NCBI RefSeq assembly: GCF_002234675.1
Contig: NC_019866.2
Location: 18,893,311-18,957,310 of the forward strand
Length of the DNA stretch: 64,000 bases
Origin: Oryzias latipes
Lineage: Eukaryota > Chordata > Actinopteri > Beloniformes > Adrianichthyidae
Direction of reading: 5' to 3'
Below, piece after piece: positions 23,890 through 40,004 of this stretch; position 1 is the first letter of the stretch, and each line of letters starts with the position of its first letter. A model generated the notes under the pieces. That model had not been told where the DNA came from, did no database searches, and saw only the letters and a list, made by a program, of their open reading frames with translations. Made by a program: the position numbers and the translations under genes.

Positions 23890-24971
23890 TCGTCTCTTCT
23901 GTAGCCATATATAAAAGGGAGCATTTATTAAAAAAGATTCTAAAAGCACATGCAGCAGTGCACAACTCCGTGGATTATGTTTGGATGGGAGCTCCGTACA
24001 CTGGTGGACTTGGTGTTTGGAGCACTGCCTGAACCCGAGATCTCCGGTGGAAAAGAAATGGATTACTGTCGCCGACTCAAGGATCGCCTGCAGGAAATCC
24101 ACGAATTCCTGATCTTTCTAGCAGTCTCACCTCAATTTAATCTACATCCTCTCCATCATCCTCACTCAATCCATCCTCTTTCATGTCCTCCTTCCATCCA
24201 TGAACCTCCTCTTTGGTCTTCCTCTAGAACATCTCAATCTGCTTATCTGCATTTATCTCCAAAACATCTACCACAAGCTGTTCCTCTGATGGATTCATTC
24301 TTGATCCTATCCATCTTCATCAATCCCAAAGAGAACCTCAACACCTTATCTCCAACTTTATTACCTCCAACTCTTCCTTCTGTCCGGTATGATTGACAGT
24401 TATGACAACATGTTTTTTGTTTATTTTGTTTTCTAGTATCCACATTTTATCTTAAGGTTGTCTATCAGTTAAGCAAACAGAAACAGAGTGTTTGCAACAT
24501 CCTAACGCAGACCCATTAAAACCAGAAAAGACATCACAGCTGGTGTCCACCAGATCAGGTCGCATAGTGAGACCCAGAGTTATTCTAGATCTGTAATCAG
24601 ATCAGTCGTATTCCACGAGATGAAACATTGTTATCAGATGTTATTTTAAACATTGTGAAAAAATAAAAATAAAATAATACGTTGGTTTACCAGTTCATTT
24701 TAATGGGATTTGAATTTGCTCTATATAAGTTTTATTGCTTAGCCTAATTGCATTCTGATTTAGAATAGTTTACACATTCTCGTCAGTTTAACAGCTATAC
24801 TGAAGTTTTTTTTTAAACAAGGGGGATGTAACATCCGGTGTTATTCCACGCACCGACGTAAGTTTATGACGTTTGTGACGTGTGACGGAAGTAAATAAAT
24901 GAGGAGAGTTGCCTGGTGAAGAAGCCTTTTGTAGTTTCTGAATATCAATAAATAATACGAAAGTATTACAT
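23890..24971 (+). mobile_element. 3' end of a Ty3/gypsy element: integrase C-terminus, polypurine tract, LTR
   Basis: An integrase C-terminal block reads TPWIMFGWELRTLVDLVFG at about 23968-24030, with EMDYCRRLKDRLQEIHEF after it. Pol appears to end with STRSGRIVRPRVILDL and a stop at 24594-24596. AACAAGGGGGA (about 24816-24826) is a polypurine tract directly before TGTAACATCC. From there a 145-bp LTR can be drawn to TATTACA at 24971, with TGTAA/TTACA inverted ends and an AATAAA near 24948. Frames between these blocks are broken, so the copy is dead and 5'-truncated. The LTR right boundary is the least certain point. Confidence 0.65.
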
Positions 24972-25100
24972 TCTCCGCCCCACACGTACGTCCGTTTTAC
25001 TTTGATACGTCGTTTGTACCGGAAGTATGGAAATGCTCATTGTATATAAAATGATGTCAATAAAGTTTTTTTTAAAAAAAAAAACTCTCTCCCCTCCATG
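24972..25100 (+). promoter_or_regulatory. Short upstream region of mpst copy 2, possible TATA box
   Basis: Only 129 bp separate the gypsy LTR from the mpst copy 2 ATG. TGTATATAAA lies at 25041-25050, about 50 bp before the start codon, and could be a core promoter. AATAAAG followed by T- and A-runs (25060-25083) looks like a retrotransposed tail instead. Which one is functional cannot be decided from sequence. Confidence 0.35.
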
Positions 25101-27786
25101 ATGGCCGCACAAACTCGGGCTCTGGTGTCTGTTCAGTGGCTTGCAGACGCCATCAAAAACAAACTTGCCGGTCCAAAACTTCGCATTCTTGACACTTCTT
25201 GGTATTTACCAAAAGCAAAGCGGGTTCCGCGGGATGAGTTCGCTCAGAAACACATACCGGGAGCTTCTTTCTTCGACATCGACGAGTGCAGTGACTCCAC
25301 TTCTCCTTATGATCATATGCTGCCAACTTCCAGCCACTTCTCCCAGTATGTCGGAGATTTGGGCATCGGGAACGACACGCACGTTGTGGTTTATGACACC
25401 AGCGACTTTGGGGCGTTCAGCGCTCCCCGCGTGTGGTGGATGTTCCGGGCGTTCGGACACGGGTTGGTGTCGGTGCTGGACGGAGGCATGAAGAACTGGG
25501 TGTCTGAGGGACACCCGGTGACATCTGAATACAACAAACCGGAGTGCCGAGATTTCCGAGCGACCCTGAACGTGTCATGGGTAAAGAGTTTTGAAGACGT
25601 GATGGAGAACATCAGAACCAAGGAGGTCCAGGTCGTGGATGCCAGGTCACCCGGCCGGTTCAAGGGTACTGAGCCAGAACCCAGAGAGGGTGAGAATGAC
25701 AAAGTATCTTTAACCAGTCCAGCCCCCCCCCCCCCCCCCTATTTGGTAATGCAATAGTTATTCAGTCATATTTCAAAAAAACAATTAAATTAAACATTTT
25801 CTGGTATGTATTTATTATTATAATATTAAAGGAAAGTCAATGTTTAGAGCCAATGGCTATAAATGCTGTAGATAAAAGGAAATATTCAACTATGATTTTT
25901 TTTTTTTTATTCATTTATTTACCCCGTTTTATCCCTTTCGGGGTCACAAGGTTGCCAAAGCCAAAGGCAGGTTACACTAGACGGGTCACAAGGCCACCAT
26001 CACACCAATTCACACTTACATTCACATCTACTTAACCTATGAAGAATGTTTTTGGACTGTAGGAGGAAGCCAGAGTGCCTGAAGAAAACCCACACATGCA
26101 CGGTGAGAACATGGTAAATGGTGTATACTTATATAGCGCTTTTCTACCTACAAGGCCCCAAGCGCTTTACAGTCACAGTCCCATTCACCCATGCACACAC
26201 ACGTTCACAGACATATTCACACACACACTGGCGGCGGCTCCGCTGCCGAACACTGGCGCCAACCTCCCACCAGAGGCAAGGTGGGTTTCAGTGTCTTGCC
26301 CAAAGACACTTCGACACATGGGCATGCAAGGCGGGAATCGAACCTGCAATCTCATGATCATGGGTCGACCGCCCTACCGCTGCACCATGGCCGCCCATGC
26401 ACTTTTGTCTTTTCTTTTCTCAAGATAACATTTTCTGATTCCGACTTCATAAACGAGCAAGAAACATAAAAATACTGCCCCAAAAAATAATTGTTGATTT
26501 TGTTTTTAGAGACCAAAAACAAGTCAAAAATACGAATTGGTAACTCTTTAAGACTCTAGTGGAATTGTGTAATGAATTAAATTCTAATTTATAACACATT
26601 TTTGGAAAGTTTTTGAATTATGTGAAGAATATATTTTTTAATAATGACATCCTTTCGCTTCAGGCTGACAAATGAATGGATATTCTAAAATCTTCAATAT
26701 TCGTTCATTTTTTGTCATTGGAGCTTTGAGGTTTAACCTGTTAATAATAATAATCAATTTTATTTAAAGCGCCTTTTATGAAACCCAAGGACACTTTACA
26801 AAACAAAGGTTAAAAATAGACATTAAAAGCACAATAAATATAAAAGACAAAATCAGAAGGGAATCAAGATGGGAAGGCAGAAATAAACAGGTGAGTTTTG
26901 AGTTTAGATCTGAAAGTTGGAAGAGAGTCTATGTTACGGAGGTCAGGAGGGAGGGAATTCCAGAGTTTGGGAGCCGAGCAGCTGAAGACTCGGCTTCCCA
27001 TGGTGACGAGTCGGGCCGGAGGACAGAGAGCTGAACAGAGGAGGAGGACCGAAGACAACGAGAGGGGGTTTTGATATGGATGAGGTTGGAGAGATAAGGA
27101 GGGGCCAGGTTATGGAGGGCCTTAAAGGTGAACAGGAGGAGTTTGAAATGGATTCTGGAGGTTATGGGGAGCCAGTGCAGCTGGTGGAGAACCGGGGTGA
27201 AATGACTGAAGGAGGGGGTTCTGGAGATGATGCGGGCAGCTGAGTTCTGGACCAGTTGGAGCGTATTGAGGGTTTTTTGAGGGAGACCAAAGAAGAGGGA
27301 ATTGCAGTAATCTAAACGGGAAGTGACCAGACTGTGAACCAGGATAGAAGCAGAGGGGAGGGGCGTAGACGATTAATGTTACGTAGATGGAAATGGGCTG
27401 ACCGAGCAATATTATTGATGTGGGACTGAAAGGATAATGATAATGTTAACTTAGTCTCCTCATCATCCCCTATTTATACTCCTGCAGACATTCTTCCCGG
27501 ACATTTCCCAGGAGCGATCAACATTCCCTTCATGTCTTTACGTGACGATTCTGGAAAACTTCTGGGACCTGAAGCTCTGACCAAGGTTTTCAAAGATGCC
27601 GGGGTGGACCTGCAACAGCCGCTCTGGGTCACCTGTGGCTCTGGCGTCACGGCGTGCCACGTTGCACTGGCGGCTCACCAGCTCGGGTATCCCGGGGTTT
27701 GCCTTTATGATGGTTCCTGGGTGGAGTGGTTTCAGAGGGCGTCACCAGAATACATCCTCTCTGAGGGGAAAGTGAAGAAACAATAA
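25101..27786 (+). CDS. mpst: 3-mercaptopyruvate sulfurtransferase, copy 2 (two coding exons)
   Basis: Exons are 25101-25689 and 27488-27786; the intron runs from GTGAGAATGA to CTCCTGCAG. The product is 295 residues, the same exon lengths as copy 1. It has both rhodanese domains, the CGSGVTACH loop with Cys246 and the GRF and PEPR arginines. An extra ATG directly upstream (25098) would add one Met. By hand alignment it differs from copy 1 at 15 residues and about 31 of 888 coding bases. Changes include PNTKR to PKAKR, FSK to FSQ, AYS to AFS, VAE to VSE and HVV to HVA. All key residues are kept, so both copies should be active. The intron holds two SINEs and an L2-type LINE fragment and is not alignable with the copy 1 intron beyond the splice sites. 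Confidence 0.93.
25900..26111 (-). repeat. SINE fragment in mpst copy 2 intron
   Basis: The body of the same SINE family is visible (CCGTTTTATCCCTTTCGGGG, GAAAACCCACACATGCAC). It is cut at about 26111 by a second SINE, so the tRNA-like head is absent. Confidence 0.7.
26112..26395 (-). repeat. Second tRNA-derived SINE family in mpst copy 2 intron
   Basis: Read on the minus strand the head is GGCGGCCATGGTGCAGCGG and the B box GGTTCGATTCC is at about 26333-26343. The body has AGCGCTTTTCTACC, CAAGCGCTTTACAGTC and TGTCTTGCCCAAAGACAC on the + strand, a common fish repeat. It is inserted into the preceding SINE. Confidence 0.75.
26750..27435 (-). mobile_element. L2/Maui-like LINE 3' fragment in mpst copy 2 intron
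   Basis: On the minus strand the C-terminal RT region is readable near 27330-27100 (text like [20 protein letters not shown], with frame breaks). [20 protein letters not shown] and LPPDLRN follow near 27010. The 3' end lies in the AT-rich stretch at about 26750. It is 5'-truncated. Confidence 0.7.
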
Positions 27787-29200
27787 GTGCAGCTAGATAT
27801 GACAGAAGAAAGTTGATACGCCTTGACCTTCATTCAGAGGGTTTTAAAACCTACTTTTGCCTTTTTTGATTATAGTTCCATAAAGTGATAATTGGTCTCA
27901 AAATAACACATCAGGATGAGTTTGCATGAAAAAAGTCTGTTATTCCTCCTTTCATCTTTATGAAAGAACTTGTGCAGCTCAGCTCATTACAGTTTTACAA
28001 AGTCCTCCATGAATCTTCTGAACCATCAGACATTAAGTGTGAATTTGAGAATGAACCTTTTTTTTTGGGTTAGGGTTAGGTTTTTTTTTTTGCTGTTTTT
28101 TATGTCCAAGTTATCCTTAAAGAAGCTTCTTTACAGATTTTACTTTGGACTAGACAACTCCATGTTAACTCTGAACTTCTTTATTACAGTTTTGCTTCGT
28201 ATTTGTCATTTACTTGTTAAAGCTAATATATTTTGTTGTTTATCTCTGCTGCATTAGACACGGCTGGATTTTGTTTGACAAAGCTGAACAGCAAAAATTC
28301 TTAAAAATATGTTCCATGGTTTACAAAAAGTCAAACCATCTTGTCCTTTCTAGTTGGACTTTTTTTGTTATAGAGGGTTTACTTGATTTCTTTATGTACC
28401 ATACTGAAAGGTATAAACACTCCTATTAATTGTTTATCAAATTAATGTAATATAAAAATGTACACTTTAGCGCCTTATATTTGAGGTTTTTATTTTCTTA
28501 TTGAAAATGGAAGATTTGTAAATAATAAATCAAACCTATAATGTAGCAACACAGAAATTGTTTCCGTTTAAAATTAAAATAAAAGCCTTAATTTTTCACT
28601 GTTGCAGATTATTTTTTATCATGAATGCGACACAGATAGGTACAGATGAGACATGCCTGCTGCAATTGAAATTTCAGGATCTCTTAAAGGTTTGTGGGGT
28701 AAAAAGTAAGTTTTATTTAAAATATCTGTAGCACAATCTGCAGAAACTAGAAAGTTATTTTCATTTTTTAATGTCGTGTGATAGTTTCTTATATACTAAA
28801 ATGTTAATGAGTGTAAAATGATGTAAAAAGATTGTATTAAATATTAAATTGGCTTGTCATTTTTTAGTGAGGTATCCTTGAGAAAACTGAAGCTGAGTGG
28901 TTTGATTAGATCAATGAAAAGCTGCTTCACAAACACTGTATTTACTGTGTTATACTGACAGTTGGTAAATATCAAATGCCTGCAGAGTTCCTCAGGGTTA
29001 CTGTCTTTGTCCTGCCTTTTTTCTGTTTAACACACAATACGGTAATACATATTACAAAAACAGTTGAAAAAGCAAATATCTGCACGTGCCAAAAGCCAAA
29101 AATAACAGCTCTGCGTCTGGGTAGGATGCACCTTGGTTCCATGTGAGCCTCACCGCTGTTATCTTGCTATAAGGATGATCATTAGCGACACCCTAATGAC
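27787..29200. other. Intergenic, 3' flank of mpst copy 2
   Basis: This is AT-rich. Candidate polyadenylation signals include AATAAA near 28522. No domain was recognised in the short frames. Confidence 0.4.
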
Positions 29201-29204
29201 TAAA

Positions 29205-29637
29205 ATGTTGTCAAACGTGAAGTGGAGAGCCTTCCAGGAAAAATGGACAAGAGTTTTTTCTTTTTTTCACGAAGCTGAATGAAAAACCAAAATGCTTTGT
29301 ATGTCATCAACATCGCAGTGCTCAAAGAATATGACATCCAGCACCACTAAGAGACTTACCATAAAGAAAAGTTTCTGGATTGCTTCAGTGTCAGATGTAA
29401 AATATCCAGTCTATTCATTTGAATAGACCAACTTTTCTTTAATTGAAATTAATTTTATTTGAGATCCATTGGCCCCAAGTGATTAGGCTACTATGTTGAT
29501 TGAGGCATTTTTTCCAACTGAGTAAAAAACTAAAACAAAGCTGTTATTTTACTTTTATGTTACTGGTCCGGCCCACTTGAGATCAGACGGGTTAAATGTG
29601 GCCCCCGAACCAAAATGAGTTTGACACCCCTGAGTTA
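29205..29637 (+). mobile_element. hAT (Charlie/ZBED-like) transposon fragment
   Basis: Coding remnants resemble the N-terminal BED-type zinc-finger region of hAT transposases: AFQEKWTRVFSFFHEAE near 29228, then, with a frame change, AVLKEYDIQ and a histidine pair near 29310-29360. The right end reads GTTTGACACCCCTGA at about 29622-29636, a hAT-type terminus (inverted CAGGGGTGTCAAAC). It is internally deleted and frame-broken. Confidence 0.6.
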
Positions 29638-30084
29638 AAGTGATCTTTTCATTGTCACATATCTAAGCACTTCAAGCTGCTTTTGTCTGTTAGTTTTCTG
29701 CCCTTCTTATGAAAAATGTATAAAAAGCTACCTTTTAATTGTTTGGCTTTTCAGCCATATCTTGGAGCTAAAGAAAAAAAGAATGCACATGCTTTCCTTA
29801 TGTCCCAAACCTGAAATCTCAAGTCAGGTCTCAAGTACTTGAGTCTGAGGTCAAGGTTCAAACTTCTGCATGTGACATTTAAACGTTACTCAAGTTCCCA
29901 TCTCTGATACCAAGATTAAGAGCATTTCCAAGGAAGTTCAGAAAACCTGCAGATGCATTACATTTAATAAAAATACAATATTGTCTTCCAATGTTCAAGT
30001 TAAACTACCAAATAGGTGAAATAAAACTTACCGGGAAAAATGTGATAATAAATGTCTAAACAAATCCTTAAAATGATCGATTAT

Positions 30085-30620
30085 ACCATAGCTTTAAGGG
30101 AAAAGTTAAATTCATAAAATGGCCCGTAGTCCCCAAGATTAAAGACATACAATTCAAAATTATAAACAATTATTACCCAGTGGCAGAGACCTTGAGGAGT
30201 AGGTTTGGCTTTGAGGTTGATCCGTGTGATTTCTGTCATACAGCCTCAGAAACAATCAGACATCTATTTTTTTCATGTCCAGTGATCCAAAGCTTCTGGT
30301 AAGATTTTCATAACTGGCTTAGTCAGAAAATTAACCTCATACAATTCACAGAAGGAAATTTTTTGTTTTTACAACAATAAGTTATCAAAAGAAACAACAA
30401 AATTAGTGAACACCCTCCTGATTTTTGGAAAATATATTCATTTTTTAAAACTGGAGAAAAAGTCAGACTGTATTTATCCTCATTGAAATGTACTCGGAAC
30501 TTTTATTGACAGATTTTCAAAAACTGATAAACAGATTTATAAAATAATTTTTATAACTATTTATTTATTTGTGACGCAGAATGTATTTCAATTAGACGAC
30601 CTGAACGTTATTTGTAATAA
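30085..30620 (+). mobile_element. L1/Tx1-like LINE C-terminal fragment
   Basis: Coding text KIKDIQFKIINNYYPVAETL, RFGFEVDPCDFC and ASETIRHLFFSCPVIQSFW is the conserved C-terminal cysteine-containing region of Tx1/L1 ORF2. It is broken by in-frame stops. Confidence 0.65.
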
Positions 30621-30959
30621 AATGTATGTAAAATCAATTTTATTTTCATTTAAATTCGTTGCTCAAAAAAGTATCCTCAGTGCGCATGTCATAAACCACT
30701 ACTGAAATCTGTCTTGCTGTGACGTCACTCTCACAGATGACCAGCATAGTGCCTGAAGGTCCTTACGAAATAAACAAATTGGGGTCCTTTCTTGCTGTGC
30801 GCTAACATCGAACCGATTTTAGTCACATTGTTTACATAACTCAGGTGAATTTGACCAAATTGTGTTATATTATTTTTAAAAGTGTGATTGGGTGCAATTA
30901 TTAAAAAATAAAGCGTTTTAATTAATACCCGAGGTGAACCAAGCGCTTTGTTTTTAAAC

Positions 30960-34803
<3,844 letters not shown>

Positions 34804-35930
34804 AGGGCAGAGCTCTCCTCTGTGCTGCCCAGCAGTCTGACGCCATGCAGGAGGCAGGCAGCGCTTGAAGGACCACTCCAATAAGAATCCATCTTTGAGT
34901 AGTATTTTGCTGTCGCGCAAATGACAAGCAAGCCCTTTTCTCCTTCTCAACTTTTCAACAATTCTTTTTTTCTCTGTAAAATAAAATAAAAAAATAAGGA
35001 AGGCATTACCGGTAGCTGATCAAGCTGAGAACTGCTGTCAGTATGACTCTCGTAAACATCTACCATCCATATACGGAGCTTTCATTAACACAAGAAACAG
35101 CGTTTTGCCATCCAGGAAGGTTGTTTGTGGCAGATTTGATCTGCTGCACCATCATTCTTTTTTGTCTTTTTCTAAAAGCCTCAAACATCTTTTACTTTTA
35201 AGAGTGTGAAATGAAACAAACCAGTCAGAAGCACAACAATATTTTCATCACATCAGCCTTTACATCTGAAGTTTGAGATTAAAGGATAATTATTTACATT
35301 AAGAAAAAGACAAACTTGGCACGTCATGAAATCGGACGGTTGAAGTTGGGAGGAAGTGAAGTTTCTGTGGGTGTTTGCCAATAAAAATAAGAACTATTTA
35401 TGCTGAGGCAGGAGAGTCTTTGCTCCAAAAAAAACCTCCATTACATCCTTGAATATTGTGACGAGTCTTTTGTGTGAATCCAACTGCAAGTGAAGCCGTG
35501 TGTCAGTTACTGTGATGAACTCCACACACATTTATCATTCGTGTGTGCTTCCAGAGATGGTGTCATCAGCCGCTTTGTTGCTCGTTTTGGCCCATTTCAT
35601 TCATTTGATCCCGCAATGCTTCCACGAAAAAACACAGGTGTGTATAAATCCCCCCCAAAAAAGAACAAAAGAGCTCAATGGAGCTGAAGGAACCTCAATG
35701 CGACGGCCTCTAAACAACCAAACGGGACAGAGGAAAGAACAGTCGAGGGAGCAAAGGCCTGATCTCTATGCCTCCAAACATGAGTGCATGTAAATAATAT
35801 AAATATAGGAAAACTGTGGAAGTTGTTTTATATTGTATTAGCCAGTTGACATTATTTGTGGCATTATGATAAAAGACAATACATGGTCTAATATTGTGAA
35901 ATAAAATTCAATAAAAGCTTTAAAAAACTA
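34804..35930 (+). other. Probable 3' UTR of ube2i
   Basis: Unique-looking sequence follows the stop codon up to AATAAAATTCAATAAAAGC at about 35901-35919, good polyadenylation signals. No repeat or other gene is evident. An earlier AATAAA-type signal near 34980 could give a shorter form. Confidence 0.5.
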
Positions 35931-36180
35931 TCTGTCCTCTCCCAAGTCTTTGTTAGTTGTTTTATGATCACTATTATTGTTGGATTCAAAGCACATATCT
36001 GCAAACCTGCTTGTTAAACTGGTTTTGAGCACATTTTTGCCGATCTTTTCAAACACTACGTTTGAAACCTTTTAACATCAAAACAAGCATCATAGAAAAG
36101 ACGAGTAAACATGCAGCAGAATTGTGCAAAAACATCAACCTGGATTATAAACTCAATACTAATATCAAACTAAGCAACTT

Positions 36181-37320
36181 GGGCTGGACAATTGTGTAGT
36201 GGTTAGCACTCTCGTTTGACAGTGAGAAGGCTGTGGTTTGAATCCCAGCAGCAGGGTCCTTTTGGTGTGGAGTTTTCATGTCTGGGTTTTCTTCCAGCTT
36301 CCTCCTACAGGTTCATTAGTACAGTGTTTTTCAACCGGTGTGGGGAGATGGTCAGATGTGCCGTGGGAAATTACACATTCACTGATCTAAAAACATTTCC
36401 CATCTCCAGGATATCAGCCCTTTGTTCATCCAAACAGGCCCTGATAAAACACTGAGTAGTTAGTAATTTGAAAGATCATAAAATACTTTTTTCTTTGTCT
36501 TTATTTGATTCTATTAAAGACGTTTTGATAAGAATGACGGTACCGCCATTTTGCTGCAGCTACAGCTGTTTTTGGAAAAGTCCCGCCCCTTCAACTGTCT
36601 CCACCAACCATTCTTGGAGGCACGATCATATGTCATCAGTCTGACCAATCAGAAGTGGTTAAAGTCTTCACTTCCTTGTTCGGATTCTGCTCATAAAGTC
36701 GCTCAGTTCCAACAAAAATACCAGCTAAAGCTCGTCTTTAGCGGTTTAACTTTCCACAGAATCCGGTATCAGTCCGTGGAAAAAGTGAACAAAACAATGA
36801 AGCTCAGAGAAGCGAGTCTGTCTGCATTTGGCGGCTGTTTGCCTTACATCGCCCATGATGCATTGGGCTAAAGTGACAATGAGTCTTCGTTGTTAAACGT
36901 CTTGAAATCACAACGAACACACATCAAACAGTTTTTAAATCTTCTAACTTAACTTTTATTACATCTTTTAGAAAAAAACAGCTGTTACTTCCAGCTTTTT
37001 CTGTCAGAATTATCACAAAAAAGGATGTGAGATTGTGGAGGGGCTGTAGATCAATACAGAGAGGGGGATTTTTGTCATCGTTAAAGTGTGCCTTGGCTCA
37101 AAAAAGGTTGAAAAACACTGCAATCAAAATGGTCCCAACGTGTGCATAAGATTGTATGGCCCTGCAACATCGGTGCAAATTGGTTAGCTGTCCATGGTGT
37201 ACCCCACCTTCACCCAACAGGAGCTGGGATAGGCTCCAGCAACCCCTGTGACCCTGAACCGGACTCAGCAGTTTTAAAAAATGGATGGATGGATGGATGG
37301 ATGGATGGATGAACATACAA
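36181..37320 (+). repeat. tRNA-derived SINE split by a hAT-like MITE, ending in a GGAT run
   Basis: The head GGCTGGACAATTGTGTAGTG with TTAGCACTCTC and a B-box-like GGTTTGAATCCC starts at 36181. The 3' body (GGTGTACCCCACCTTCACCC, AGCTGGGATAGGCTCCAGC) resumes at 37121 and ends in (GGAT)n at about 37280-37310. The two halves are separated by the element at 36322-37120. Confidence 0.8.
36322..37120. mobile_element. hAT-like MITE inside the SINE
   Basis: Perfect 15-bp terminal inverted repeats CAGTGTTTTTCAACC begin at 36322 and end at 37120. Inside, GATGTGCCGTGGGAAATTAC is typical of vertebrate hAT relatives. The flanking 8-mers (CATTAGTA and CAATCAAA) match only at four positions, so the target duplication is decayed or the family is misassigned. 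Nothing coding is inside. Confidence 0.65.
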
Positions 37321-37489
37321 AACAGTAAATATGCAGCAACATTGAAAAATTATTGAGTTTTTTTGTTTTATATTGAAAAAAGAATAAATTTAAAAAGTTA
37401 AATGAATAAAAATGACATGTAGAAAATGTAAACTTGATGCACATGTTTTTACAAAGAAGTTTTTATTCCTCAGTGTTCTGGACAGAAGT

Positions 37490-38085
37490 GGCCTAATGGG
37501 CCTCATGTTCATTTGTAGACTGAGATCCAGGCATTCAGAACCCACTGAATCCCTTTTAGGGTCCCAGGGCAGCTACAGCCAACCCATCCACTGTTGGGGG
37601 AAGATAATAATAATTGATACTTTATTTATCCCACAATGGGGAACTTCTTCTCCGCATTTTGACCCATCCCCTGGGGGAGCTGCAGCCGAACCGCGCCCGG
37701 GATCCTCGTTAAGGATCTCGCCCTCACTGGGTGAAGTTAATTGCTCGCCATTGATATGGTATTTGCTCCAGTACCATTGTTCATTCCCCTCCGGAACCCT
37801 GGTTTCCTGCGTGGTAGCCTCTCACCTCACCCACCAAGCTGCCCAGATGGGGTACACTCTGGGGCCACCAGTCTGTTGGAGGGCAACACAATCACACATC
37901 TAGGGGCAATTTAGAGACATCAATGCAACTATGAAGCATCTGTTTTGGTCTGTGGGAAGAAGCTGGAGTGTCTGGAGAAAACCCTCACATGCAAAAGGAG
38001 AACATACAAAGTCAACACAGAAAGAACCCTGCTGGGATTTAAACTGGCTGTGAGGTGAGAGCTCTAACCACTGTGCAGTCCTAGA
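37490..38085 (-). repeat. SINE (minus strand) split by a LINE/SINE 3'-end fragment
   Basis: The tRNA-like head is at about 38083 (GGACTGCACAGTGGTTAGAG on the minus strand). The body continues down to 37849 and again at 37540-37604. Between them lies 37605-37848 with ACTTTATTTATCCCACAATG, a LINE-like 3' end, and a different body. Confidence 0.65.
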
Positions 38086-38089
38086 CTGA

Positions 38090-40004
38090 CTCCTAAACAG
38101 AAGTGGCCTCTGTCCTAGACTCATTTTTGAGGAATTTAATAAAACAGGGAGGGGAGTTTTGGTTACAAAACTGTTGATTTTGATTTTTATGGTAAAAAGT
38201 CAGGCTTTTTGTCAAAGTAACACCTGATGTTATGCGGTCAACTGTCTTGGTAACATTCTGAAGAAATTTCACACCCAATGTTTTCTCTACTTTCACCTCT
38301 GCTGTGGTTCACTGTGTCCGGACTAGAGAGGTGTAAAAGCCGCTTTGTGCAGCAGCACATCCAGTGTGCTGCAATTCTCCTCCTATTGTTTGTTGTGTGA
38401 GTTGTGCAGTATGTCTTCATTGCAGAGGACAGCTGCAGACATTATTAAAAGCAGGATCCGATCTCGAGATCTTCCACACAGTTAGGGGACCCCGCACATC
38501 TCTAAAGGTCAAATAAAACTTAAAAAAAAATACATTTCCACTTAGTTAAAGACGTGCAAATGTACAGACCTATTTATAAATCCTGAAATATAAATGTTTG
38601 TTTTAGCTATGAGAGTGCAGATATTTATGACAATCTGTCACCAAGAGGTCACCAACTATCCAGTTTCACATGTGGCCACATTCTAACCCCCCGAAATAAA
38701 GGCACATTATAACACCCCCCACCCCCCCACACACACAGACATAAATGCACATTATAAAAACGCCCCACCGTAAAGCTATCTAAAGACCTGCACAGCGCTT
38801 TTATTGTTTAATGTGTAAATCTCATTACTTCTTGTCTGATCTTGGATATGACCCAGCAGAACATTTTTGTGAACTATTTTCAACAGTTTTTTGCCTCAAT
38901 GATTCCCCAGATTTGTGTGGTGAAGGCCATTCAGAGGGATTTGAGTAATGCCTTGCCCCAGCCCTCTCCCCTGTACCTCTCTGTTCTTCTCCCTCTTCAT
39001 CATCAGCTGATCAGCTGTCTCTCTATCATCATCATCATCATCTTTATCTGAACCTCTCTTCTCATTCTTCTCTGTTGTGACTGACTTGTCATGTATGTCT
39101 GCACTTCTTTTTCCAAAGTAAGTGAACAGGTGTTCAGCAGAAGTTTTAACCAGAATGAGCATCTTGATTTTTGTGGCTTCAATACTTTAATGATTCCTAC
39201 CTGAAGTCATCTCCGCTCTCTTTAATATCAGATGCATCACTCACCTCATGTCTGTCTCCTTCACCTCTTGCCAGTGTTCTTCTCCACTAAATCCTATGGC
39301 CAAGCAAAAATTATGTAATGTTTTAAATAAATTAAACATTTTGCTAATGCATGTTTTTTTTAATGAAGAATACTATTTATTTGGTATCAATTGGCTTTGC
39401 CCTGTACATCTACCATAAGACCAGCCTGTTTCTTTCCTCCATCTGTCCTGATTCTTTTTCTCTCTTCTCGTCTTTCTCTCCATCCTCTGAGCTGTATGAT
39501 GTAAACTTTGTGTTAGGACGATTTTACAGTGATTAAACTATATGTAAAAATAGAAACATTTTTAATTTTAAATCATATTTTTGTTGGATATCAGTTAGTG
39601 GTTTGATAGAATAGAATAGATCTCTTGATTTTTGTGAAAATCTCCAAATGTTCAACTAAAATCCAAAGTGTCATTCAGCCAAAGTGATTTTAAAAGCAAA
39701 AGTCTGTAAAGTAAATAGTGACTCAAAAGAAAAAAGTTATTATCCAAACTTTTAACAATACGAAAAGAAACAAAAACGCCATCTAACCCACCATCACACA
39801 TACTTATCTCTACTTCTGCCCACAGGAGCTGCATTTATCATTATTTAGTGCTGTTACTATGGAGCACGTGTCCTAACATTAAAAAATTAAAATACATCTT
39901 GTTCCCACAGATTAATATCTTGTTCCCACAAATTAATATTTTGTTTGCACGAAATACTATTCCGTTCCCACAAGATACTATTGCAATCCATCGAAATACT
40001 TACT
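38090..40004. other. Intergenic, nothing recognised
   Basis: This contains short CA- and TCA-type simple repeats (38715-38740, 39025-39045) and an AATAG run near 39608. Open frames are short and show no domains. Confidence 0.4.
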
